A stretch of 64,000 bases of DNA from the NCBI RefSeq assembly GCF_045066735.1, contig NZ_JBISHH010000025.1, forward strand, positions 496,001 to 560,000, read 5' to 3'. A program made the translations under genes and the position numbers. Below are positions 1-8,278 of the stretch, piece by piece. Every line of letters starts with the position of its first letter. Within the stretch, counting starts at the first letter, position 1. Below the pieces are notes generated by a model. The model was not told where the DNA came from. It did not search any database and saw only the letters and a program-made list of their open reading frames with translations. The DNA comes from Algibacter sp045066735 (lineage in GTDB: Bacteria; Bacteroidota; Bacteroidia; Flavobacteriales; Flavobacteriaceae).

Positions 1-2
1 GC

Positions 3-608
3 GCTGTTTTAGTAAGTGGGCGTGGTAATAATTTTTTATACATTGATGAAGCTGCCGATTGGAAACAAACCATAGAGGTGATTTTAAATGCTAAAACTCA
101 AAAAATATCGGCATGTAATGCTTTAGATAAAATTTTAGTGAGTAAAAAACTTCCTGATTATGCAGGTAGGATTTTAAATTTAAATGAAATTTTAAAAGAC
201 AGTGGTGTAGAGGTTTTAGTTGATGAAGAGACAAAATCGATTTTAAGTGATGAAAAATTTATAACAGATGATTCGATTTGGTATCAAGAATTTCTAGAAA
301 TGAAATGCTGTATTGGCACCGTAAATTCGGTTTTTGATGCTATTGAAAAAATAAACGAATACTCTGGTGGACATTCTGCTACAGTCATGACTACTAATAG
401 CGATATTGCTAAGAAATTCATGGAACAAGTAGATTGCGCTGTGGTATATCAAAACGCATCAACACGCTTTACTGATGGCGGACAAATTGGTGTAGGAGCA
501 GAGCTTGCTATTAGTACCGATAAATTGCATCATCGCGGACCATTAGGTTTAAAAGAACTCGTTACCAATAAATATTATGTTTTTGGAGACGGCCATGTTC
601 GTGTTTAA
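3..608 (+). CDS. proA: Glutamate-5-semialdehyde dehydrogenase, C-terminal part (cut by window edge)
   Basis: This is the C-terminal 201 residues of gamma-glutamyl phosphate reductase, which reduces gamma-glutamyl phosphate to glutamate-5-semialdehyde with NADPH in proline synthesis. The frame is open from base 3 with no stop, so the start and catalytic Cys lie outside the window; the GTG at 78 is internal. The family's C-terminal signature is clear: TRFTDGGQIGVGAELAIST, then HHRGPLGLKELVTNKYYV and a GDGHVRV ending. A strong hairpin with a T run follows the stop. proB is expected just upstream but cannot be seen. Identity is secure. Confidence 0.95.
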   Translation, partial: AVLVSGRGNNFLYIDEAADWKQTIEVILNAKTQKISACNALDKILVSKKLPDYAGRILNLNEILKDSGVEVLVDEETKSILSDEKFITDDSIWYQEFLEMKCCIGTVNSVFDAIEKINEYSGGHSATVMTTNSDIAKKFMEQVDCAVVYQNASTRFTDGGQIGVGAELAISTDKLHHRGPLGLKELVTNKYYVFGDGHVRV

Positions 609-642
609 TATTTTAGTGTTTTAGAAAACACGACATGAAACT

Positions 643-680
643 AAAAACGCAGCTTCGAATTTTTCTAAGCTGCGTTTTTT
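643..680. terminator. Bidirectional rho-independent terminator after proA
   Basis: A 13-bp perfect stem (AAAAACGCAGCTT at 643-655 pairing with 667-679) closes an 11-base loop and ends in a T run. A matching A run on the other side lets it also serve the converging DUF349 gene. Confidence 0.85.
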
Positions 681-706
681 CTATTGTAATAAACAAGTGT
701 TATAAA

Positions 707-2683
707 TTAATAACGCTCTTTTATTTTTCTTAGTTTTTCTTTTAAAAGAACAAGAGAATCTTTGTGGCCTTTAATGTTTTTATGTACATCTTTAACCAAC
801 GGATTATCTTCATCCACATTTGTGAAAAACTGTAAGTTATTTTCTAACTGATTAATTTGCGCTTTTACTTCATCCATTTTCTTACGGATAAATAAGCGCT
901 CATTATCTAAGTTTCTTGTATCACCATCAGAAGATGTTAAGCTATCAAGTTTGTTCTCGTACTTAATCATTTCAATTTCGGTTTTATCCATTTTTAAACT
1001 GGATAATAAATCGTCAATGGTTTTTTGGAATTTATCTTCAATAAAGCGCTTGTCGTTTGGTACGCGACCTAAATCTTTCCATGTATTGATGTGACCTTTA
1101 ATCACTTCAACATCCTTGTCTTTATCATCTGTTGGAGTTACAGCTTTAAGCGTTTCAAGTAATTCAGATTTTTTATTAAAAGCATCTACATGTTCTTGAC
1201 TTACTGCGTTTCTTTTTGCGTGAATTTTATCGAAATAATGGTTGCAGGCTGCCTTAAATTGTTTCCAGATTTTGTCGCTATCTTTTCTTGGAACATGACC
1301 GATTTTTTTCCAATCGTTTTGAATTTTTTTCATCAAAGGCGTCGTTACCGCGGTATCTTCGCTTTCTTTGTTGTCTTCAGCTATTTTTATTAACTCTAAT
1401 TTTTTCTGTAGATTAGAATATTGCTCCTTCTTTAAATTTTTGTAATAAGCATTTTTATTTCTGTTAAAAGTTCTAACAGCGTCTTTAAATTTAGCCCAAG
1501 TATCTTCGTTTACTTTTAAAGGTACTTTTCCTGCATTAAAAAATTGATTTCTTAAATCTTCAATAATTTTAATACGTTTTTGCCATTCACTGTGTGAACC
1601 TGCCGGTTGTGCAGCAACAAATTCAATATTAGAAATTATTTCTAATTTGGTCTCTAAGTTTTTATCATAAATCTTATCAATTTCTTTATAATAAACTTGT
1701 CGCTTATCGTTAATTATTTTTGTAGCGGCTTTAAAACGGTCCCAAATTTCTTCACGATGTTCTTTACCAACTGGGCCGAGCTCTTCTTTCCACATTTTGT
1801 GTAATTCTTGAAGTTCTCTAAACGATCGCATTACATTATCATCTTGCGCTAGCTCTTCAGCACGCTCAATAATTAATAATTTCTTCTCTAAATTATGTTT
1901 AAAATCTAAATCTCGTAAGTCTCTGTTAAGGTGTAAAAAATCGTAGAACAACTCCACATGGTGGTGGTAGCTATTCCATGCATTATTGTATTTATCTCTT
2001 GGAATTGGTCCTGTTGTTCTCCAACGTTCTTGTAATTCCTTAAAGTGTTTGTAAGTCGTATTTATATTCTCCTCAACGTTTATTAAACCTTTAAGTTCTT
2101 CAATTATTTCAAGCTTATCGGTTAAATTTTGCTTTAAGTTTTTTTCTAAACTTTTATAATGGTTGTTTAGCTTATTACGGTATTCTTTGTATGCTGCTTT
2201 ATATCTTTTTTCAATTGGCGAAGAGTAATAGAAATCAATTTCATTTCCTCCTTCATGTAAGAAATCTTCTTTTTTCTCTTCAACTAGAGCTTGATGCTTT
2301 GTTTTAAACTCGGCATTAATACCGTCTACATGAGATTTTATAGCTTGTACTTTTTGTCCCTGAACAAGTTTTTCTAATTCAATTGCTAAGGCTTCAAGCG
2401 ACATGCTATCGTATTCCTTAACTTCAATAGTGTGCCTATCTTTGTTTCCTTCATCTTCAGCATCTTCAGCATTAGATTCTTCAATTTCATTTAGAACTTC
2501 ATCATTTTCATTGTCTCCTTTCACTGGGGCAGATGTAGTATCTTCTGTGATAGGTGTTTCAGAAGTTTGTGAATCCTCAGGAGTTACAGCCTCTGGAGTT
2601 GTTGTTTCTGGAGTAATAGATTCACTGTTTACAGGTTTAGCATGATCTGCGTTTTCTGCATTAGGGTTATTTAAGTCAGACAT
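707..2683 (-). CDS. DUF349 domain-containing protein
   Basis: A 658-residue soluble protein of the DUF349 family found widely in Bacteroidota; its biochemical role is not established. The first ~100 residues are acidic and rich in Ser, Thr and Glu, probably disordered. The rest is highly charged and helical with about five DUF349 repeats (near residues 215, 288, 370, 450 and 530). Each has a W-x6-G-x-[VI]-P-type core, e.g. WRTTGPIPRDKYNNAW, WKKIGHVPRKDSDKIW and WKDLGRVPNDKRF. The C-terminal ~100 residues look like a coiled coil. There is no signal peptide or membrane segment. It is the last gene before the terminator shared with proA, 89 bases downstream of aroE. Confidence 0.85.
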   Translation of the reverse strand: MSDLNNPNAENADHAKPVNSESITPETTTPEAVTPEDSQTSETPITEDTTSAPVKGDNENDEVLNEIEESNAEDAEDEGNKDRHTIEVKEYDSMSLEALAIELEKLVQGQKVQAIKSHVDGINAEFKTKHQALVEEKKEDFLHEGGNEIDFYYSSPIEKRYKAAYKEYRNKLNNHYKSLEKNLKQNLTDKLEIIEELKGLINVEENINTTYKHFKELQERWRTTGPIPRDKYNNAWNSYHHHVELFYDFLHLNRDLRDLDFKHNLEKKLLIIERAEELAQDDNVMRSFRELQELHKMWKEELGPVGKEHREEIWDRFKAATKIINDKRQVYYKEIDKIYDKNLETKLEIISNIEFVAAQPAGSHSEWQKRIKIIEDLRNQFFNAGKVPLKVNEDTWAKFKDAVRTFNRNKNAYYKNLKKEQYSNLQKKLELIKIAEDNKESEDTAVTTPLMKKIQNDWKKIGHVPRKDSDKIWKQFKAACNHYFDKIHAKRNAVSQEHVDAFNKKSELLETLKAVTPTDDKDKDVEVIKGHINTWKDLGRVPNDKRFIEDKFQKTIDDLLSSLKMDKTEIEMIKYENKLDSLTSSDGDTRNLDNERLFIRKKMDEVKAQINQLENNLQFFTNVDEDNPLVKDVHKNIKGHKDSLVLLKEKLRKIKERY

Positions 2684-2772
2684 TGTAAAATGTTTAGGTT
2701 CGTAGTTTTTACTATAGACTTTAAAGATACTAACAAGTCTATTATTAACAAAGGCTTAGGTATGGATATTTT

Positions 2773-3510
2773 TTATAAATCCCAAATGTCCCAAGATTTT
2801 TCTGCTTGTAATTTAAGCATATTTAATCCGTTAATAGTTGTCGCTCCTTTGTCCTTACCTTGTTTCAGGAATTTAGTTTGATCTGGATTGTATATTAAAT
2901 CGAATAGAATATGTTTATCCGTTATACCGTTGTATGGAATATTCGCGCAAACTTCAACATTAGGAAACGTACCTAAAGGTGTACAGTTTACAATCACTTC
3001 ATGCTCTGCGACTATAGTTTCCGTTAAATCTTCATAAGTAAAAGTTACGCCTTTCGAGTGTTTTCTAGATACATATTTATAATCGATTCCTAATTCTTTT
3101 AAGCTGAAAGCCACCGCTTTACTTGCTCCACCTGTTCCTAGAATTAAGGCTTTGTTATGATGCGATTTTACGAAAGGTTTTAGCGTGTTTTTAAAACCAT
3201 AACAGTCTGTGTTATAACCAACAAGTTTACCTTTTTTTGTAATCTTTATGGTATTAACCGCTCCAATAGCTTTCGCTTTTTTATTTATTTTATCAAGAAA
3301 AGGCATAACAGCTTCTTTGTAAGGAATGGTTACGTTTAAACCTCTAATGTTTTCTGTGTTTTTTATAATTGAAGGAAATAAATCTATGTTTTCTAAATCG
3401 AAATTTTCGTAGCTCGTATCTGTTATTTTTTCATTTTCAAATTTGTTTTTGAAATAATTTCTAGAAAATGAATATGATATATCTTTGCCTAATAGTCCTA
3501 GTTTTTTCAC
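2773..3510 (-). CDS. aroE: Shikimate dehydrogenase
   Basis: A cytosolic enzyme that reduces 3-dehydroshikimate to shikimate with NADPH in aromatic amino acid synthesis. At 245 residues it is slightly shorter than E. coli AroE but complete. Visible features are the substrate-binding Ser pair (SYS, residues 12-14), the NVTIPYKE motif with catalytic Lys65, Asp102 in GYNTDCYGF, and the dinucleotide-binding loop GTGGAS (125-130). It begins 15 bases after the stop of the second DUF368 gene, so it is probably cotranscribed with the DUF368 pair. Confidence 0.95.
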   Translation of the reverse strand: MKKLGLLGKDISYSFSRNYFKNKFENEKITDTSYENFDLENIDLFPSIIKNTENIRGLNVTIPYKEAVMPFLDKINKKAKAIGAVNTIKITKKGKLVGYNTDCYGFKNTLKPFVKSHHNKALILGTGGASKAVAFSLKELGIDYKYVSRKHSKGVTFTYEDLTETIVAEHEVIVNCTPLGTFPNVEVCANIPYNGITDKHILFDLIYNPDQTKFLKQGKDKGATTINGLNMLKLQAEKSWDIWDL

Positions 3511-3525
3511 TTGATAATTTTTTTA

Positions 3526-4545
3526 TTATTCTTTTATATGTCTTGTTTTTTGTCCGTACCATTCTAAGCCTAAAACAAAAGCTATGCCTAGTAAAATAAA
3601 ACCAATCGCTAAATAAGTATTGGTGTTTAATTCGGGTAAAAAGCGTTGATAATTATGTACAACCTTGGAACCTGCAGAATCGAAAAGAAAACCACCATTT
3701 TCATCTATTTTATAAATTGTTTTTTTCCATGGCCAAACAACACCTAAAGAACCTATAATAAAACCTAAGATGGATGATGTGGTAATGCTTTTGTAATGTT
3801 TTAAAATATAACTTAATAAATGCGAAAAGGTTACTAAACCCGCAACAGAACCTAAAGTAAACACCGCAAGTACTTGTAGCATTCTTAAACGCTCTGGGTT
3901 TGTAGTAAAACCAAAATCTCCTCTTATTATTTCTGAAAAAGTATCGTAAAGGGCATTTACAGAATCAACTAAAAGTAGTACATAATTGCCTAGTAAAATT
4001 AGAATGAAGGAGCCTGAAAACCCTGGTAAGGTCATTCCTGACACACTAATAATTCCGCAGAAAAAAACAAACCACAAATTGTCGTTTTCTTTAGCGGGGT
4101 TTAAAAAACTAATACCAACACCTAGTAAAACACCAATGGCTAATGATAAATACGTTTGGTAATTGCGGTCTTTAAAATCTTTATTAATATAATAAATTGA
4201 ACCAATTATCATTCCGAAGAATACACTCCAAACAAAGAGCTCATATTCTTTTATAAGATAATCTAGGATTTTAGAAATACTAAAATAGCTAACAATCATC
4301 CCAAAGAAAAGCAAATTTAAAAAACGCCCATTTATGTAATTGTAAAAACTTTTAAAGCGCCCATTAATTAGGAGTTTAAAAGCTTTACCGTTTACCTTTT
4401 TTAGGGAGTAAATAAATTCTTCATAAAAACCAGCAACAAAAGCGACAACACCACCAGAAATTCCGGGTACCTTATTGGCAGCACCCATCCCTAATCCCTT
4501 TAGGATTAGAAAAATTTTATCGGTAAGTGTTCTGGTGCTTTCCAT
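3526..4545 (-). CDS. DUF368 membrane protein, divergent tandem copy
   Basis: A polytopic inner-membrane protein of 339 residues and about 8-10 membrane segments. DUF368 proteins (PopT type) have been implicated, alongside DedA-family UptA, in recycling undecaprenyl phosphate across the membrane; that is family knowledge, not shown here. The protein has two half-repeats around PG-x-SG motifs: VPGISGGVV near residue 27 and LPGFSGSF in the second half. In the first motif the usual A-D-x-x-P-G is A-N-K-V-P-G (Asn24, Lys25) and the usual GGT is GGV, unlike its partner. The ATG lies two bases after the partner's stop, indicating translational coupling. Confidence 0.85.
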   Translation of the reverse strand: MESTRTLTDKIFLILKGLGMGAANKVPGISGGVVAFVAGFYEEFIYSLKKVNGKAFKLLINGRFKSFYNYINGRFLNLLFFGMIVSYFSISKILDYLIKEYELFVWSVFFGMIIGSIYYINKDFKDRNYQTYLSLAIGVLLGVGISFLNPAKENDNLWFVFFCGIISVSGMTLPGFSGSFILILLGNYVLLLVDSVNALYDTFSEIIRGDFGFTTNPERLRMLQVLAVFTLGSVAGLVTFSHLLSYILKHYKSITTSSILGFIIGSLGVVWPWKKTIYKIDENGGFLFDSAGSKVVHNYQRFLPELNTNTYLAIGFILLGIAFVLGLEWYGQKTRHIKE

Positions 4546-4547
4546 TA

Positions 4548-5465
4548 TTACTTTTTATTACCCACTTTTTCAAGAATAAAAATAGTTAAAAATCCTAGAA
4601 TCATTAAGGTTACTGCAAAAACTAATTGGTTATTACCATCGAATGAAAAAGGTGAAACACTTTCTTGCAAAACAGCAGATTTAATGCCTTCGGAATTAGT
4701 GTGCCATGTTAGTGTTTTTTTCCAAGGCCAAACCTTGTTTAAAGATCCAAAAATAAAACCTGTAAGTACTGCTAAGGTTATATTGTGATAATGTTTGAAT
4801 AGCCATTTTAATAAATGACTAAAACTTAGAAGGCCCACAAGTGCTCCTGTAGCAAAAATTAATATTTTTTTGATGTCAAAATCGTGAAAAGCATCACTTA
4901 AAGCTTTGTATGCACCTAAAATTATTAAGATGAAGGCTCCAGAAATTCCGGGCAAAATCATGGCACAAATAGCAATAGCGCCAGCGATAAAAAGAAACCA
5001 AGGGTTTTCATTATTAGATGAAGCCGGTAGTGTTGTAATGTAGTAAGCAATAAAGGCTCCTATAATTAAACTGATAATTACCGCTAAATTCCACTTTTGA
5101 ATTTGTTTTCCAACGAAAAAAATACTCGCCACAATAAGGCCGAAAAAGAAAGACCAAATAAGCACTGGGTGATTTTCTAATAAGTATTTGGCTAAGCGCA
5201 TTACAGATACAAAACTAACCATAATACCGGCTAATAGTGCTATTAAAAAATTACCGTTTAGTTGTTGCCAAAACGGCTTTATACCTTTAGTGAAAAGCGA
5301 TTTAATTAAATCGGCATTTATGTTGCTTATGGAATTTATTAATTCTTCGTAAATACCTGAAATAAAAGCAATAGTACCGCCAGAAACGCCTGGAACGGCA
5401 TCGGCTGCTCCCATAGCAAGCCCTTTAAGCGAAATAATTAAATAGTCTTTTAATTGTCTTTGCAT
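4548..5465 (-). CDS. DUF368 membrane protein, canonical copy (PopT-like)
   Basis: A polytopic inner-membrane protein of about 305 residues. I chose the start at 5465 (MQRQLKDYLI) rather than 5492, because the nine extra residues (MVFYVKNQN) are unlike the family and the first membrane helix follows directly. It keeps the consensus GAADAVPGVSGGTIAF, and a second PG-x-SG motif (LPGISGAFILIILGAY) in the other half. The likely role, by family, is flipping undecaprenyl phosphate to the cytoplasmic face for cell-wall and glycan synthesis. It is the upstream gene of the tandem DUF368 pair. The TPR gene ends 70 bases upstream of the chosen start. Confidence 0.85.
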   Translation of the reverse strand: MQRQLKDYLIISLKGLAMGAADAVPGVSGGTIAFISGIYEELINSISNINADLIKSLFTKGIKPFWQQLNGNFLIALLAGIMVSFVSVMRLAKYLLENHPVLIWSFFFGLIVASIFFVGKQIQKWNLAVIISLIIGAFIAYYITTLPASSNNENPWFLFIAGAIAICAMILPGISGAFILIILGAYKALSDAFHDFDIKKILIFATGALVGLLSFSHLLKWLFKHYHNITLAVLTGFIFGSLNKVWPWKKTLTWHTNSEGIKSAVLQESVSPFSFDGNNQLVFAVTLMILGFLTIFILEKVGNKK

Positions 5466-5534
5466 GTTTTGATTTTTTACGTAAAAAACCAAAGGTATGT
5501 ATTTTAATGAAAATGTTTATACAGAATATAAAAC

Positions 5535-6932
5535 TTACTTAGTATTTTGTTTTAGTAAGCTTTGCACAGCTACTTTTTTGTAAATTTCAGGAAAAAGTTC
5601 CTCAATTATAAAGCTGTATTCTTCATTTATTTTAAAGGCGTTTTTTAAGTGAAATGTACCTTTATCTGTTTCGTGAAGTGCTAAATATAATCCAGCAAGG
5701 CGGTATTCTAGCTCCGCACTATCTGAATAAAATTCAACAGCTTGTTCAAAATTATCAATAGCCGCTTCTGTTTCACCTAATTTAATAAGTAAATCGCCTC
5801 GAGTTAACCATGTATTTAATTCGTAGTTGCCTAATTCTAATGTTTTTTTGTATCCACGTTCTGCTTCTTCATAAAAACTTAAACGTTGGTTTATTTGTGC
5901 ATAAAGTTTCCAATACATCACGTTCTCCGAATCAATATTGATGGCTTTATTTATAAAATAAAGAGCACGTTGATAGTTTTTACGTTTATTATAAAACTTA
6001 GTAATAGCAATCCAGCCTTTATCTAATAAAGGGTCTTCATGTACGGTTCTATCATAATATTGGAGTGCTAAATCGTCTTTTTTAAGCTTCTCGTAGCAGT
6101 TACCAATATGTAAGAGCGCGAAAGATGTAGGGTCATCTAATTTTAATGTTATTGAATAGTTTTCAATAGCATCTTCATAACGTCCTAATTTTTCTAAAAC
6201 TTTACCACGTTCAATATAGGCGCCTATAAAAGTATCATCGGAAATAATTGCAAAATCAAATGCAGCTAATGCTTTTTTTAGTTTTTTTAGTGCAAAATAT
6301 TGAATACCTAATTGGTGCCATGCGACTTCGCAATACGGGTTTTTATCTAAAAAGGTGTTTAAGTAAGTGATAGCCTCTTCATTTTGATTTAAATATTCGA
6401 AGCAATATATAATATTATAAAGTGATGAATAGTCTTCAATATCACTTTCTAAACATTTCATGAAATTAATTTTTGCCTCTTCAAATTTATCTAAAAACAA
6501 GTACTCCATTCCTATTAACGAGTATAGGTCAACTACATCGTCAGCTAATTTTAAAGCTTGTTTCAATACTTCTATAGCTTTTTCGTGATTGTCTTTTTTA
6601 GAAAAAATATTGGCTTTTTGAATGTAGATTTCTTCATTAAGCGGATCAAGACTATAGAGTTGATCTAATAGCATATCTGCCTCTTCAAGTTTGTCTTCAA
6701 ATACAAAAACTTCAACTCTAAATAATTTTAAATTGATGGATGTAGGGTGCTGGTCTAAACCTAGTTTAATTGCTTTTTTCGCTAAAGCAATTTTTCCTAA
6801 GTTAAGATAATGGTGAATAATATTTTCAAACTCTTCCGAATCGAAAAATAAAACATGATTTGTTTTAAGCATCGATTCAAATTTAGTTAGAGGTAAGCTA
6901 TTATTGTGGTCGTGACCGTACTCCATAAGCAC
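5535..6932 (-). CDS. Tetratricopeptide repeat protein
   Basis: A 465-residue protein made almost wholly of TPR units (about ten). Examples of the repeat signature are A-x-x-x-Y-x-x-x-G-x-x-x-x-x-x-G-x-x-E-x-A type segments such as IERGKVLEKLGRYEDAIENY and the segment around LRFA/EAERGYKKTLELG. No signal peptide is present; the N-terminus starts MLMEYGHDHNNS, and the third residue is an alternative Met start. Such proteins are protein-interaction scaffolds; no partner is indicated. It is upstream of the DUF368 pair on the same strand. It resembles the generic TPR proteins of Flavobacteria, and the function is unknown. Confidence 0.8.
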   Translation of the reverse strand: MLMEYGHDHNNSLPLTKFESMLKTNHVLFFDSEEFENIIHHYLNLGKIALAKKAIKLGLDQHPTSINLKLFRVEVFVFEDKLEEADMLLDQLYSLDPLNEEIYIQKANIFSKKDNHEKAIEVLKQALKLADDVVDLYSLIGMEYLFLDKFEEAKINFMKCLESDIEDYSSLYNIIYCFEYLNQNEEAITYLNTFLDKNPYCEVAWHQLGIQYFALKKLKKALAAFDFAIISDDTFIGAYIERGKVLEKLGRYEDAIENYSITLKLDDPTSFALLHIGNCYEKLKKDDLALQYYDRTVHEDPLLDKGWIAITKFYNKRKNYQRALYFINKAINIDSENVMYWKLYAQINQRLSFYEEAERGYKKTLELGNYELNTWLTRGDLLIKLGETEAAIDNFEQAVEFYSDSAELEYRLAGLYLALHETDKGTFHLKNAFKINEEYSFIIEELFPEIYKKVAVQSLLKQNTK

Positions 6933-7062
6933 TTTTGTATGTTTTCTACTTTATTAAAGTTAGTATTCTATTTATTGTTTACACCAAAACTGAGGTAAAT
7001 GTTTTTAACAAAGTAATGAACATTTTTATTTTATTTTAAAAAATAAAACTATAAAACCTTGT

Positions 7063-8259
7063 CTATAAGTATTTTATGTGTTTTTTTATTTCGTCTAAAA
7101 TATTAAGTATTTTAGAACAACCTTCCTCAATTTCGATGTTAGAAATAGTTAAGGGTGGAGTAATTCTAACGGCTTTTGGCTCAAAAAGTAGCCAAAATAG
7201 TATTAATCCGGCATCTTGACATTTTAAAATTAGTGCATTTGTTATATCTGCAGAAGGTGTGATTATGGCGAGCATAAGACCTATACCACGAATTTCTTTT
7301 ATTAATGGATGAATTAATAGTTTTCTGAATAGCTGTTCTTTTTGAAGGGTTTGTTCTATCAAGTTACTTTCAGTAATTTCAGTTAGAGTTGCTAATGCAG
7401 AGGCAGCAATTACTGGGTGACCTCCAAAAGTAGTGATATGACCAAGTTTAGGGTTATCTTGTAAAAGATTCATTAATTCTAGAGATGCTGTAAATGCACC
7501 AATAGGCATACCGCCTCCAAGGCCTTTGCCGGTAACTAGAATATCAGGAATACAATTGTAATGTTCAAACCCAAAAAGTTTTCCTGTTCTCCCAAATCCA
7601 GGTTGAATTTCATCTAAAATTAAAAGGGCTCCAACGGCATCACATTGTTTTCTTACTTTTTCTAAATAATTATTTTTTGGTTGAATAAACCCTGCGCCTC
7701 CTTGTATGGTTTCTAAAATAACGCAAGCTGTTTTTGTGGTTATTTTATTAATGTGGTTTTCATTATTAAAATCGATAAATTTAACATCGGGTAATAAGGG
7801 TCGGTAAGCTTGTTTGCGTTCCTCATAGCCCATAATACTCATGGCCCCCATAGTGTTCCCATGGTACGCCTGGTTTGCAGCAATAATTTCGCTTCGTTCG
7901 GTAGCGCGTTTGGCTAATTTTAAAGCACCTTCAATAGCTTCGGTTCCGGAGTTTGTTAAATAGGTAGATTGTAATGATTTTGGTAAATATTTTGCTAAAA
8001 GTTTAGTGAGTTCTACGGCTGGTTTTTGGATATATTCTCCATAAACCATAACGTGTGAATATTGATCGAGTTGGTTTTTTATAGCATTAGTTACTCTTGG
8101 GTGTTGGTGCCCTAACGGACATGCCGACACTCCGGCAACAAAATCTAGGTAGGCTTTGTTACTCGTATCATAAATATAGGAGCCTTTAGCATGAGAAATT
8201 TCCATGGCTAAAGGGTGAGGAGAGGTTTGAGCTTGGTGATTAAAGAAGTCTTTTTTCAT
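7063..8259 (-). CDS. Class III PLP-dependent aminotransferase
   Basis: A 398-residue fold-type I aminotransferase of the acetylornithine/ornithine/GABA aminotransferase class. It shows the PLP-phosphate loop NSGTEAIEGA (103-112), the DEIQPGFGRTG motif with Asp216, and the Schiff-base Lys245 in LVTGKGLGGGMP. The substrate cannot be deduced: there is no arginine-biosynthesis gene nearby. The usual Flavobacterial annotation is an aspartate aminotransferase-family protein. It follows the OstA-like gene by 19 bases, so the two probably share a transcript. Confidence 0.88.
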   Translation of the reverse strand: MKKDFFNHQAQTSPHPLAMEISHAKGSYIYDTSNKAYLDFVAGVSACPLGHQHPRVTNAIKNQLDQYSHVMVYGEYIQKPAVELTKLLAKYLPKSLQSTYLTNSGTEAIEGALKLAKRATERSEIIAANQAYHGNTMGAMSIMGYEERKQAYRPLLPDVKFIDFNNENHINKITTKTACVILETIQGGAGFIQPKNNYLEKVRKQCDAVGALLILDEIQPGFGRTGKLFGFEHYNCIPDILVTGKGLGGGMPIGAFTASLELMNLLQDNPKLGHITTFGGHPVIAASALATLTEITESNLIEQTLQKEQLFRKLLIHPLIKEIRGIGLMLAIITPSADITNALILKCQDAGLILFWLLFEPKAVRITPPLTISNIEIEEGCSKILNILDEIKKHIKYL

Positions 8260-8278
8260 CTTAGTAAATCGTCGTAAA

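Noticed and set aside
2403..2645. Ser-rich plus-strand frame opposite the DUF349 gene
   Set aside because: It is the complement of the acidic, low-complexity N-terminus of the real gene; no start context or homologous features.
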